NCBI GenBank assembly: GCA_001430745.1
Contig: KQ482021.1
Coordinates: 320,471 to 332,130 of the forward strand
Source of the DNA: Auxenochlorella pyrenoidosa
Taxonomy: Eukaryota > Chlorophyta > Trebouxiophyceae > Chlorellales > Chlorellaceae
Length of the DNA: 11,660 nucleotides
Direction of reading: 5' to 3'
Shown here: piece after piece, positions 1-9,700 of the stretch
How positions within the stretch are numbered: position 1 is the first letter of the stretch
Layout: every line of letters begins with the position of its first letter
The notes under the pieces: generated by a model
Seen by the model: the letters and a program-made list of their open reading frames with translations, nothing else
Databases searched by the model: none
What the model was told of the DNA's origin: nothing
Made by a program: the position numbers and the translations under genes

Positions 1-246
1 GGGCAGCACCTGCCCGCCAACGGCGGCGGCACGCCCGGGGCGCAGGCCGCGGCTGCGGCAGCGCAGGCGGGTGCCCAGGCCGGCCCAGCAGCGGCAGGGC
101 AGGCCGGTGCCCAGGCTGGTGCAACGGCATCGGCGCAGGCCGGTGCCCAGGCCGGCGCCCAGGCCGGCGCAGCAGCAGCAGCGCAGGCAGACGGCTCAGC
201 AGCTGCCGCTGCTGCTGTGGGGCAGGAGCTTCCAGTGCGGCGCTAA
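1..246 (+). CDS. C-terminal end of an Ala/Gln/Gly-rich protein (5' part outside window)
   Basis: Frame 1 is open from the first base to a TAA at 244-246 and encodes about 81 residues. The product is almost entirely low complexity: repeats of Ala-Gln-Ala-Gly and Gly-Ala-Gln-Ala-Gly, poly-Ala runs, and a short non-repetitive end, VGQELPVRR. There is no initiating ATG in this frame, so it is the last exon, or part of it, of a gene that begins before the window. No folded domain is visible and no function can be assigned. The tail resembles the disordered Ala/Gln regions common in GC-rich green-algal nuclear proteins. The gene runs towards the large - strand gene, so the two are convergent. The frame could be a coincidence of GC-rich sequence, but codon-third-position GC, the repeat periodicity in this frame and the clean stop make coding more likely. 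Confidence 0.55.
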   Translation, partial: GQHLPANGGGTPGAQAAAAAAQAGAQAGPAAAGQAGAQAGATASAQAGAQAGAQAGAAAAAQADGSAAAAAAVGQELPVRR

Positions 247-639
247 CACAGTGCCATGTCTTCCTTTCATTTGCCCATTTGACGTCCTACGCTGCACAGC
301 TTGACTTGACCCCGGGTTTGCGTGTGAAATGCATGTTTTGCAGTATGAGGGGATGCTGCATACGCGGGCTGCGAAGTCCCATTGTTGTTGCAACAGAATC
401 CCGAGCTTCAAGGAGCGCCGAAGGGGTGGGGGGGGAGGGGGGGGCAGGGCAGCGGCAGATACAAGGCTGAAGTTGTTCGATTGGAGAGCAGATGTGCAGG
501 GGCACATGCACGCTCTTGGTCGTGGTGTCAAATCGATAGTGCTGTCAAGCGGGTCTGCCAGCGCAGGGCGCGAGGCTACCTACAAAATGGTCAAGGAAGC
601 AGGGCTGGAGCTGCCACCAGCGAAAGGGCGGACAGAGGA
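247..639. other. tail-to-tail intergenic region / 3' UTRs
   Basis: This stretch lies between the stop codon of the + strand gene and the repeat that surrounds the stop of the - strand gene. Base composition drops to near average in 250-420, unlike the flanking coding repeats. I see no reading frame with domain-like content. The chlorophyte polyadenylation motif TGTAA is absent on either strand here, so the cleavage sites are not placed. The notable element is the G-run listed separately. Confidence 0.5.
423..449 (+). other. G-run, potential G-quadruplex
   Basis: The + strand carries G4, G8 and G8 blocks separated by single T and A bases, followed by CA and a further GGG. This meets the usual pattern of four or more G-tracts with short loops. 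It sits between two convergent genes, where a G-rich or C-rich transcript could slow polymerase or define 3' ends. That role is inference; only the base pattern is observed. Confidence 0.6.
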
Positions 640-731
640 GAGATCTACCTAACCAGAGAGGAGGGATCTACCAAGCAAGGAGAAGGGGGTCGACCCAGCG
701 AGACAGGGGGGTCTACCCGGCAAGAGAGGCC
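640..731. repeat. imperfect 23-bp tandem repeat, four copies, around the - strand stop codon
   Basis: Four units of 22-24 bp start near 640, 664, 687 and 710. Each has a core of the form GGRTCTACC (GGGTCGACC in the third copy) followed by an A/G-rich tail such as AAGCAAGGAGAAG. Read on the - strand, the core gives GGTAGA, so copies carry a TAG. The copy at 713-715 is the stop of the large gene. A second TAG at 668-670 is in the same frame 15 codons downstream. Confidence 0.65.
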
Positions 732-3700
732 TTGTATGTTTGGACTGCCAGCGAGAGGAACGCCCGGGCATCAAGGCCGCGCCGGCCCTGCTGGGCTGGC
801 GCATGCTCAACTGGCGCCGGCCCAGCGTGGTGCTCGTGCTGCGGCTGCGGCGCAGCCTGCTGGCAAGGAACTGTGGAGGAAGGCAGCTCAGCCTGCTCCT
901 GCAGCGCCGTAGCCGGAGCCGGTTGGGCAATCGGCGCTTGGCGGACAGCTGGGGCCTGCTGCACAGCCAGAGCTGGTTGCGCAGTCGGCGCCTGCTGCAT
1001 TGCCGGCGCCTGCTGCACAGCCGAAGGCTTCTGCACAGTCGAGGCCTGCTTCGCAGTTGGGGCCTGGTGCACTACCAGCGCCTGCTGCACAGTCGGGGCC
1101 TGGTGGACAGCTGGGGCCTGCTGCACAGCTGGAGCCGGTTGCGCAGCTGGGGCCTGGTGCACAGCCGGGGCCGGTTGCGCAGTCGGGGCCTGGTGCAGAG
1201 GCGGGGCCTGCTGCACCGCCAGCGTCGGGTGCCCAGCCCCGGCCTGCTGCACTGGCGGCGCCTGCTGCGCAGTCGACGCCTGCTGCACTGCCGGCGCCTG
1301 CTGCTGCACAACCGAAGGCTGCTGCACTGCCGGCACCTGCTGCACAAACGAAGGCTGCTGCACAGTCGGTTTCTGCTTCACTGCCGGGGTCTGCTGCACC
1401 GCCGGCACCTGCTGGACAGCAGGCACTCCAGCTGGTGGCCGCGGAGGCTGCGACACCGGCGGTGCCTCAGCAGGCTTGCGCAGAGGGTGCGCAGTTTGCT
1501 GTTGGCCGCCGCTGCCTGCCATCTGATCTGGCCGCGCAGCCTGCAGCCCCTGCAGGGCCCCCGCGCTGGGCGCCTGCTGCTCCCCTGCCGCCGGCAGCGG
1601 GCCGACAGGTCCCGGCTGCTCCCGCTGCTGCTGCGGGCGGGCTGGCGGCTGCTGTGGTGGCTGCCCAGCTGAAAGAAGCGGCTGCGGCTGCGATGGCAGT
1701 TGCTGCTGCTGCGGCTGCTGCTGCTGCTGCTGCGGAGGCTGCGGCTGGGGCGGCTTTCCTTGCAACTGCCTGGACAGCAGGTCTTGCGGCAGCCTGGGCG
1801 GCTGTGCTGGCTGTTGTTGCTGCCGCTGCTGCTGTAGCTGCTGTTGTTGTGGCTGCTCCTGTGGCTGCTGCTGCTGCTGTTGTGGCTGCTGCCGTGGCCC
1901 CTGCTGCGGTGGCTGCTGAGGCGGCGGCGCAGTTTGTTGCTGCCGTGCCTGCTGCTGCGGCTGCGCTGGGGCTGCGGCCGTTCCGCCCTGCCGTTGCTGC
2001 GCAAGCGGCGCCGGCCCGCCGGGCCCCAGGGCTGGCGAGCGCGCCGGGCTGGGCGGCGCCGCCGCGCCGCTGCTCGTCTTGCTGCCGCTGGCGGCCCTGG
2101 CGGTGGCTGCCAGCAGCTGTTCCAACTGTTGGATGTGCATCTGCACCTCGCTCATGCGACCCGTGAAGTCGGGGGTGCCGCTGCCAGAGCGGGCGGGTGC
2201 GGGGGGAGCGTCACGTGCCGGCTGCCTGGGGGCCGACGGCGCAGCAGGCGCCGGCGCCGGCGCCGCCGGGCCTGCTGGCGCGGCAGCGGCGGCTGCGTCC
2301 ACCATGCCAAAGAGGCCGTGCGAGAATTCCGGATGCGCGGGGCGCACGCAGTCAGCCGCATAAAAGGTGATGTCGCCTGCAAGCGCGGCGCCAGTGGCCC
2401 CCCCGAACGGCGGAAGTGTGAGGGCGGTTGGCGGACGCTAATCCATCTGCACGCATCAAATCCTGACGAGCATGGACGGGAGGGCTCACCGGCAGCCTGC
2501 CATGCAGGCGGCCAGGGTGGCTGCCTTGCCCACAGCCAAGCTCACCTTCGCCCAGTGGCCACGGCTCAAAGCGCACGCCAATGGTGCGCGCCTCTGCCGA
2601 CACCACCTCGCCCATCCACCAGCCATCGTTCAGGAACGCCTGTGACAGGGGCCGGGCGTGACACTGGGCAGTCAGCAGGCGGCGGGTGTGCAGGCGTGCC
2701 TCCTGCCAGGCGCAAGCTGCGGCTGAAAGCGGCCCCATGCAGAGGCCGGGAGCTCGGCTGGATGGGGGCTGCAGCGATGCAAACACCCACCTCGACAGGC
2801 TGCCCGGGCTGCAAACTCGCAGGCTTCGTAGGCGGCTTCAGCGGCAGCCTGGCGGGCCGCACGCGCGGCAGCACCCAGCGGCCATCGTCTGCGCACGTGG
2901 GGCCACATATTGGCAGGAAGGTGGCATGCATGCAGGCCAGCAGCACAGGGTGCAGCAGCAGGAGGGCAACGGGGCAACCAGGTCGGGCCCAGACGGCTAA
3001 CCCAGACAGCAGGGCCGGCTTGCGGGGCTGCCGCTACGTGAATGCTGGCAGGGCGCAGACAGCGACACGCACCTGTGGTGTGCCAGAATTGGACCCATTC
3101 GCGCGTGTTGGTAGCTGTGGGAGGGGACAAGGGGGCAAGGTGGGCATGCAATGCCCGCTCAGCTTTGACAGCAGGCAGTGCCACGCACCCAAAACCTTGA
3201 GCAGGCTGGCGGGAGGGATGCCGCAAGAAAAGGACACAGAGGGGGCAAAAAGCGCACACAGGGCTGGCTGCGCGTGCATTTCCTCCGGCCCAATGGTGCC
3301 ACACTCGATGCCCACAGAGGCTCAGGCCGCATCGCCACACACACGCACAACGCGACGCAGCCAAACAAAACACAAGAGGTGACAGAAACGCGGCAAACTC
3401 ACGCTCCCCCTCCTCCCGGAAATCGCTATACTCCACCCAGAAGGCGAGGGCGTCAATGGGGCCCGGCCTGACCTGCCGCGGCAGCAGGGAGCGCAAACGA
3501 GCAATGGGTGAGCAGGATCGGCGGCGTGACAGGGGCGTCGCGTGCCTGCAGCCCAGAGAGGTGCGCTCGGCTGCGTGGTTGGGCGGCTGCGACCAGGATA
3601 ACGTGCCTTAAACACCTGTCCAGGTGTTCCCTGTCAACAGGTACTCAAAGCTGCCATGCACGGGCCCAATCCTGGGCACACCAGGGCGAACTGTGCTCTG

Positions 3701-6700
3701 ATGCGCTGGCAGGCTGGCATCGCCCGCCCAAGCCCACAAAGTTGCTCTGCCACCATGACACCCAAGGCAGAGACTACAAAAACAAATGCAGAAAGCGCAG
3801 CTAAGATCTGGCCGGTGGGGTCTGCATGCAACAAGAAGAAGTTGGCCAGGAACCGCAGCTGCCCTGCCAGCATGCAGCACGAAGCAGCTGAGGCGCGTGC
3901 GGCTGGGAGGTCGCCCACCTGGAGGGTGGTTGCCAGGAACCAAGCAGAAGCAGCTGCGGCACACACGCCTGCAGGGTTGCCCACCTGGAGGATAGTCGCC
4001 AGGAACCAGCCGCCGCGGTACTCATCCTCCACCGCCCGCACCTCCACCAGGTCGCCCCCCTTGAGCGCCAGCGCCGCCGCCGACGGCTGCAGGCGGGCGG
4101 GCGCGTGCAGCAGCGAGCGCGTGTTGGGGTGCGCGCCGCCGGCGCAGGGGCAGGGCAGCTGGCACTGTTGCCAGGGTGCAGATACGCCCTGCTGAGGGAG
4201 AGAGGGGGCCGGGCAGGCAAGGGGGCGATGCCATGCCGGGCACGTACCTTGAGGCCGCTGGCAAGGCGAGCTGGGTAACCGGTTGGGTGCGGCCAGCTGT
4301 CTGAGGCGGCAGCCTGCGCTGTTTCAGTAGCCGCAGGGGCCGGTGCTGGCGGCTTGCTGCCGCCGCGGCCAGGCTGCGGCCGCGCTGCAGGCGCCGCCGC
4401 TGCCGGGGCAACCTGCGCTGCTGCTGCTGCTGCTGCAAGCAAGCTGGGCACGGCTGCTGTGGCTGCTGCCTTGGGCGACAGCAGCGTGACAGCAGCGCTG
4501 CCCGGCAGGCCAAAGGCGCCACCTGGGCTGGCTGACTGCCCCTTGGCTTGTGGAGACGTCAGTGTGTCCTTCTGCGCGGCGCAAAGTGTGCGATGGAGAG
4601 AGAACCGCCTGGGCAGCCTCGATTTGCACAGTCATGATGCACCGTGCCCTTTCTGTCCGTGTCTGCTTGATTGCCTCCTGGGCTCTGATAGCTGGCCCAG
4701 CCTGCAGAGGCAGCAGGCACAGCAGGCACGGCAGCGCGCTCACCATGGCCCGCCACTTGGAGCGGATCTCCCCCACGCTGCGCCCGCTCAGCTCCCGAGA
4801 GTACGTTGCCCGCACCTGCATCACGGGTCGCAAAGCATCCACACTGTGGCCCGAGGCAACAGGGAGGCCGCCGGCACTGCATGGCTCACGGGCACCGCAT
4901 GGCTAACTGTCTACGCATCAGCCGCCACGCGTTCCAGCACGTGTGAAGGGTGCGCCAGCAGGGCCGGGCCCCTTCTGCTGGTCGCACCTGCTCCCACTTG
5001 TTCACGCCGCACTGCTGCACGCCCGCGATCAGGGCTGCCACCTCAGCTTCCGACCTGCTTGCACGAGTGGGCGGCACGCCAGCGATGTAAGCCCGCGGCG
5101 GAGCAGAGCAGGCAGCGCGCAAGGCAGGCGCGGAGGGCTGCTCACCAGTGCACACGAGACACGTCTTTTCGAAGCAGAGCTTGCTGGGAGTATGCAGAAT
5201 CGACCGCCTGAGTGTTGGGGGCAGGCAGCACACTCACCACTCGCGGGCGCCAGCTGGCAAAGCAGCTGCGGGCGCCTGCGCCGCAGATGCTGCGCCCGCC
5301 ACCATGCCTAGCTGCTGCAGGGCGACTGGCAGGCTGCCTGCCAGAGGGGCAAGCGTGGGCCGGCCTGCTGCACCGGCGCCCAGCTGGCTCACTGCGGAAA
5401 TTGCGCTGGCAAGCAGAGCCACGGCCTGTGCAGTCTGGTCTGCTTCGGCGGCTTGCATGCGCTGCGGCTGCTGCTGCTGCTGCAGGCCTGGTACTGCTGG
5501 CTGTCCCATTCTTGCCTCGGGGGCCACCAGCTGGGCTGCGGGCGCTGCTGGCTGCTGCGGGGCAGCTGTGAAAAGCCTCTTCTTGGGTGGCGTTGTGTGC
5601 GCGAGGACAGGGTGGGCAGTTGCACGCGGCCGGCCATCGCCGGGCTGCGGCGGTGCAGGCAGCCTGGTTGCTGCCGATGGCGCGGCTGCAGGCTGCGCTC
5701 CCAGAGCGTGAAGCGCCGGGGCAGGCGCTGCGCCTGCCCCAGACTGTGCTGCAGACTGCGCTGGTGCAGGCCCCGTGCCTGCCGCAGGCTGCGCTGGTGC
5801 ACGCGCCTGGCCTGCCCCAGGCTGTGCTGCAGACTGCGCAGAAGCGAGCCCTGTGCCTGCCGCAGACCGCGTGGCTGCAGGCTGTGCTGCAACAGGCTCC
5901 TTGCCTGCCGCAGGCCGTGCGGCTGCAGGCTGCGCTTCCGCAGGCTTGGGCCCAGGCCGGGGCTCTGGCTGGTCCAAAGGGAAGTCAAAGGCATTGGCAT
6001 ATGGGACCTGCACTGAGCCGCCCTCCCGCTGGGCTGTTAGTCGCTGCGCCAGGCGCGCCTGCGGCGACAGCGTCTGCGTGGCAGCAGCTGCTGCTGTCGA
6101 CGCCATCGCAGCGGCCGCGGCCTCTGCCACCGCAGCGCCACCTGTGGCCGCAGTCTTCTGCTCAACCGCCTGCAGGCCTGCAGTGGCGGACGTCCCCTGC
6201 TGCTGCTGCTGCTGCTTGCTGGGCTCCGACTGCTGCGCCTGCCCAGGCTTGGTACCCTCAGCAGAGGCCCCATCAGCTGGGCTCTTTGCAGTGCTCACGC
6301 TGGAGGCTGCGGGTGCAGGCCCCCCGGCCCCCGCTGCCGCAGCCTTGCTAACCGCACTGCGCGCCGCTGCCGGCCCCTCTGCCCCTGCGGCGTCTGACAG
6401 CGAGGCTGCCTGCAGCGGCGCTGCCAAGGCGGGAGCAGAGGCTGGCAACTGCCTCGGCCCAAGGATATCAATCTCGCTGTCGCTCTCGACCTCGCTGCTC
6501 TCCTCTGCTGAGGCGGTGTGTGCGCCCGCTGCACCAGCCCTGCCAGTCGTGAGCGCGGCGGCGCCCCCAGGCGCCACGCCAGCAGCCGCAGGTGCTGCCT
6601 GGACAGCTGCCACGGTCGCTGCCACGCCTGCCGGTGACGCAGACCTGCGAGCCGCCTTACTGCTGTCGGCTGCTGCAGCAGCCTTGGAAGGCCTGGGCGG

Positions 6701-9700
6701 CAGTACAGGCCCTGCCTTGGGCTGTGGTTCCCCTGCTGCTACCGCCGCCGCTGCCGGTTTGCTTGCTGCTTGGCCTGCCTTGAGCTGCCGTGGCTCCCCT
6801 GCTGCGACTGTCGCCGCCTCCGGCAGCTCTCCTGATGCCTGCCCTGCCCTGCCTTGTGCTGCTGGCTTGGATGGCTTGCCTGTAGGCCTGGGGGGCAGCA
6901 CTGGGCCCTGGATCTTACTCTGCCCTGCGTGGGCGTGAGCAGCCACAGACTCCGTCGGCTTGGGCTTGGCCGTGGCTGCAATCTCTGCATGTCGGATGGC
7001 TGCATTGGCAGCTCCTGCTTGCGGCGTTGCCTCTTGAGCTGCGGCTGCTTGCGGCTCTGCTTGCGCTGCGGCTGCCTGCAACTTTGCTGCCTTTGTTGCT
7101 GCTGCTTGCGGTTTCGCTGTCTTTGCTGCTGGCGCAGGCTTGACAGCATCTTGCGGAGGCTTGGCCGCAACCGCTGGCGAAGGCTTGGATGCGGCAGCCG
7201 CTGCACTGCCAGGCTTGGAAGGCTTGGAAGGCTGCGCTGCTGCAGGCTTGCCGGCTGCTGCGGCCTGAGCTGCGGTTGCCAAAGGTGCTGCAGCCTTCAC
7301 TGTTGGCGCAGTGACTGCCCCGGTCAGCTGTGCCCCTGCAGGCGCCGCAGCAGTCTTCACCTTTGGCCTTGCTGCAGCTGCTGGAGGGGCTGCTTCGGGC
7401 TTTGCTTTCTCGGCCACTGCTCCTTCTGCTGCTGCGGGTTTTGCTTTCTCGGCCACCGCTCCTCCTGCTGCTGCGGGTTTTGCCTTCTCGGCCGCTTCTC
7501 CTCCTGCCGCTGCCGGCTTTGCCTTCTCGGCCGCTGCTCCCCCTGCTGCTGCAGGCTTGGCTGAGAAAGCAGCTCCTGCTGCTGCTGCTGGCTTGGCTTC
7601 CTTGGACAATGCTGCTGCTGCTGATGATGATGTCGCCGCAGCTGTTTTCTGGCGCTTTGGCGCCGGCGCGCCATCGCAAACATGCATGCTGCCAGGTGCA
7701 GCCTCACGCGCTGCGGGCACTGGCCCTGCTGCTTTTGCTTTGGGCGGCCGCTTGGGGCTGGGCTTGTCGTCGGTGCTAGCAGCAGGAGCAGACCTGGCCG
7801 ATGCAGGTAGGGCTGGCTGCTTGGCAGAGTTGGCATTCCCAGATGCCTTGTGCTTTGGCTGCTGCTCAGGGTCCTGCCTGCCGCTGGCTCTGCCGCCAGC
7901 AGCTGCGGGCCCCACTGCAGACTTGGCGGGGTTGGCGCTCGCAGCTGCTGGGGCCTGCAGCGAGCCTCTGGAGGCGGCTGGCTTGCTGGGCGGCGCCACA
8001 TGGGCGGCCTGCTTGCGAGCAGCCCTGGGCACGGTGGCAAGGCCGTGCGCGCTGCGAGCGTGCTGCTGCGCGGCGGCACTGCCCTGGTCCTGCCCCTCGT
8101 CGCCCTCGCTGCCGGTGCCGCTGCTCCTTGCCGCCTGCCCGCCGCTTGCTCGATGCTCTGCCGCTGCCTGCCGCGCCCTTTTCAGCTTCTCAACGTCCAC
8201 CGGGGCGCAGCGGGAGCGCGGCTCGTAGGCGCAGCCCTGCAAGAAGGATGCGCCGTGGGGTGTTCCCAGCTGGCGAGAGCTGGTGCAGGCATGCTCGCTG
8301 GCTGGTGCCGCAGCGGGGCAGGAGGAGACGTGCTGCCATCTGCCGGCCTCACATGAGTGCCACACAACAGGCAACGCGACGCCACAGCCCCACATCCCCC
8401 CGGCAAGCCGCTAGGCTCCGCACAACAAGCAACGGCGAGCAGGGCCTCGTGCCTTCTTGTCAAAGCTCCAGGCAGCCGGGTCGTGCGTGCCGTGCCACAG
8501 CCGCACGCTGTTGCGCGGCAGCGTCTCCGGCGGCGTGTCCTGCCGGGCAGCAGTGGCAGGAGTTGCGTGCGCTCATGCGCAGGGCAGGCATGCGGAGCAG
8601 CAGGTTGGATGCACGTGGGGGTTTTGCCTGGCATGAAGCAATCTTGCAGAGCCAGATGAGCCCGGAGACCCTCCCGACGGTGCTCGGCAGCCTCACAGGG
8701 AAGTGGGTGTAAGTGCAGGTGATGTGGGTGGGGGTCACGCCAGTGGCCCGGCCAACATAGTACACCTGCGGGTGAGCAGTGCGCCAAGAAAGCGAGCGGC
8801 TAACGCGTCCCGCCCATGCTAGTGTCGAAGCGTCACCCGGGCTGCAGGGTGGCGCCAACTGCTGCCTGGCGCGGCGAGCTGTTCCAGAGGCTGCGTGGGT
8901 GCTGCGTGGCCAAGGCTGGCAGGCAGCACGCAGCAACCACCCACGCGGCCCTCCTCCCAGAAGTGGAGCACCCGCCTGCCCAACCTCTGTGCACCGAGGC
9001 AGCACCCACCTCGCACTTCTCGTTGTATGCCACCTGCACCTCATCCCCCAGCTTCACCTCCAGCTGCAGCGCAGGCAGGGGCGAGACAGGCGGGCAGGGT
9101 GGCATGCGGCACCGGGCTGAAGCTGCACCTCGGGGTGTGCCTTGAAGGTCAAATGCATGCGGCATGGTTCGGGGCAGGCGTGGTACCGGGGGGGGCAGCG
9201 GTGACCCGCAGCCTGCTGGCAGCGGCGACCCGCAGCCTGCTAGGCCCGCTGAGCGCACACAGCGCAGCAAGGGCTGGGGCACCAGGCTCGCCTTTGTGCG
9301 GGGGTGCACATAGCGGGCGGGCCCTGCGCAGAACCAGCACAGCCAGCCGGCCTCTGGGTGGCCCGGCACATCCTTGATGCTGGCTGCAGGCAGGGGAAGT
9401 GTGCAACCGAGGTGGGTGCTCAGAGGTGTGGCCCCACGGGCGCTTGAGGCTTGAGGCAGGCCGCCAGGGACGAGGCAGAACGCAGCGCAAGCAGGCACGA
9501 GTGGTAGCCTGCAACAGCGCATCGCGGCCTGTATCTTGCACTGCTTCAGCGGAGCCCTGCAACAGGCTGGCCGCGCAGATGCACGCGGCCTTGCCCAAAG
9601 CGTTGCAGAACTGCGCGATCGGCTGCAGCTGCTGCCATTTGCATGCTCACCATAGCCGCAGCACTCCGGGTGGAAGGCATGCGGGCAACGGTCGCACACC

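Larger units (their letters stand above)
5238..8236 (-). other. giant exon 7: disordered Ala/Lys/Pro-rich linker with nuclear localisation and SUMO-binding motifs
   Basis: This 2999-nt exon encodes residues 153-1151 without a folded domain after the first 20 or so residues. Visible features are a basic/helical start (EKLKRARQ), two monopartite nuclear-localisation-like motifs (PKRPPKAK near 313 and PKRQK at 345-349), a lysine-rich 13-residue repeat block, an acidic-serine patch SSEVESDSE followed by IDIL at 741-744, a short poly-Gln run, and Ala/Pro/Gln repeats up to the end. Composition is dominated by Ala, Pro, Lys, Gln and Gly. Likely roles are DNA or RNA tethering by lysine-rich segments and condensate formation, both inferred from composition. 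Confidence 0.7.

Noticed and set aside
71..531. Short frames over the first 500 bases on both strands (for example 71-304 + and 196-531 -)
   Set aside because: They are out of frame with the Ala-Gln-Gly repeat, which has its regular period and stop in frame 1; no coding signs otherwise.
1000..3382. Long + strand open frames (1000-2166 and 1844-3382), Ala-, Leu- or Arg-rich
   Set aside because: They lie opposite exons 11-16 of the - strand gene. Repeats such as CTG/CAG stay open in most frames, no domain is visible, and the - strand frame carries the Agenet modules and consistent splice sites.
4632..4815. Reading exon 9 on through 4743 without an intron
   Set aside because: The frame stays open but leaves the Myb domain for unrelated sequence and does not reach the Agenet frame. 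The ATG|GTGAGC donor with the CGCAG acceptor at 4572 gives a continuous protein.
5145..5207. An extra small exon between exons 7 and 8, encoding LCFEKTCLVCT with a GTGAGC donor
   Set aside because: The CxxC-like text and a good donor were tempting, but the required introns would be only 30-54 nt, and direct joining of exon 7 to 5054 restores the Myb Trp in frame.
5775..8228. Long + strand open frames (for example 5775-6938 and 7311-8228) rich in Ala, Cys or Leu
   Set aside because: They are antisense shadows of exon 7. Their composition is the complement of the Ala/Lys/Pro repeats, and they lack any motif.
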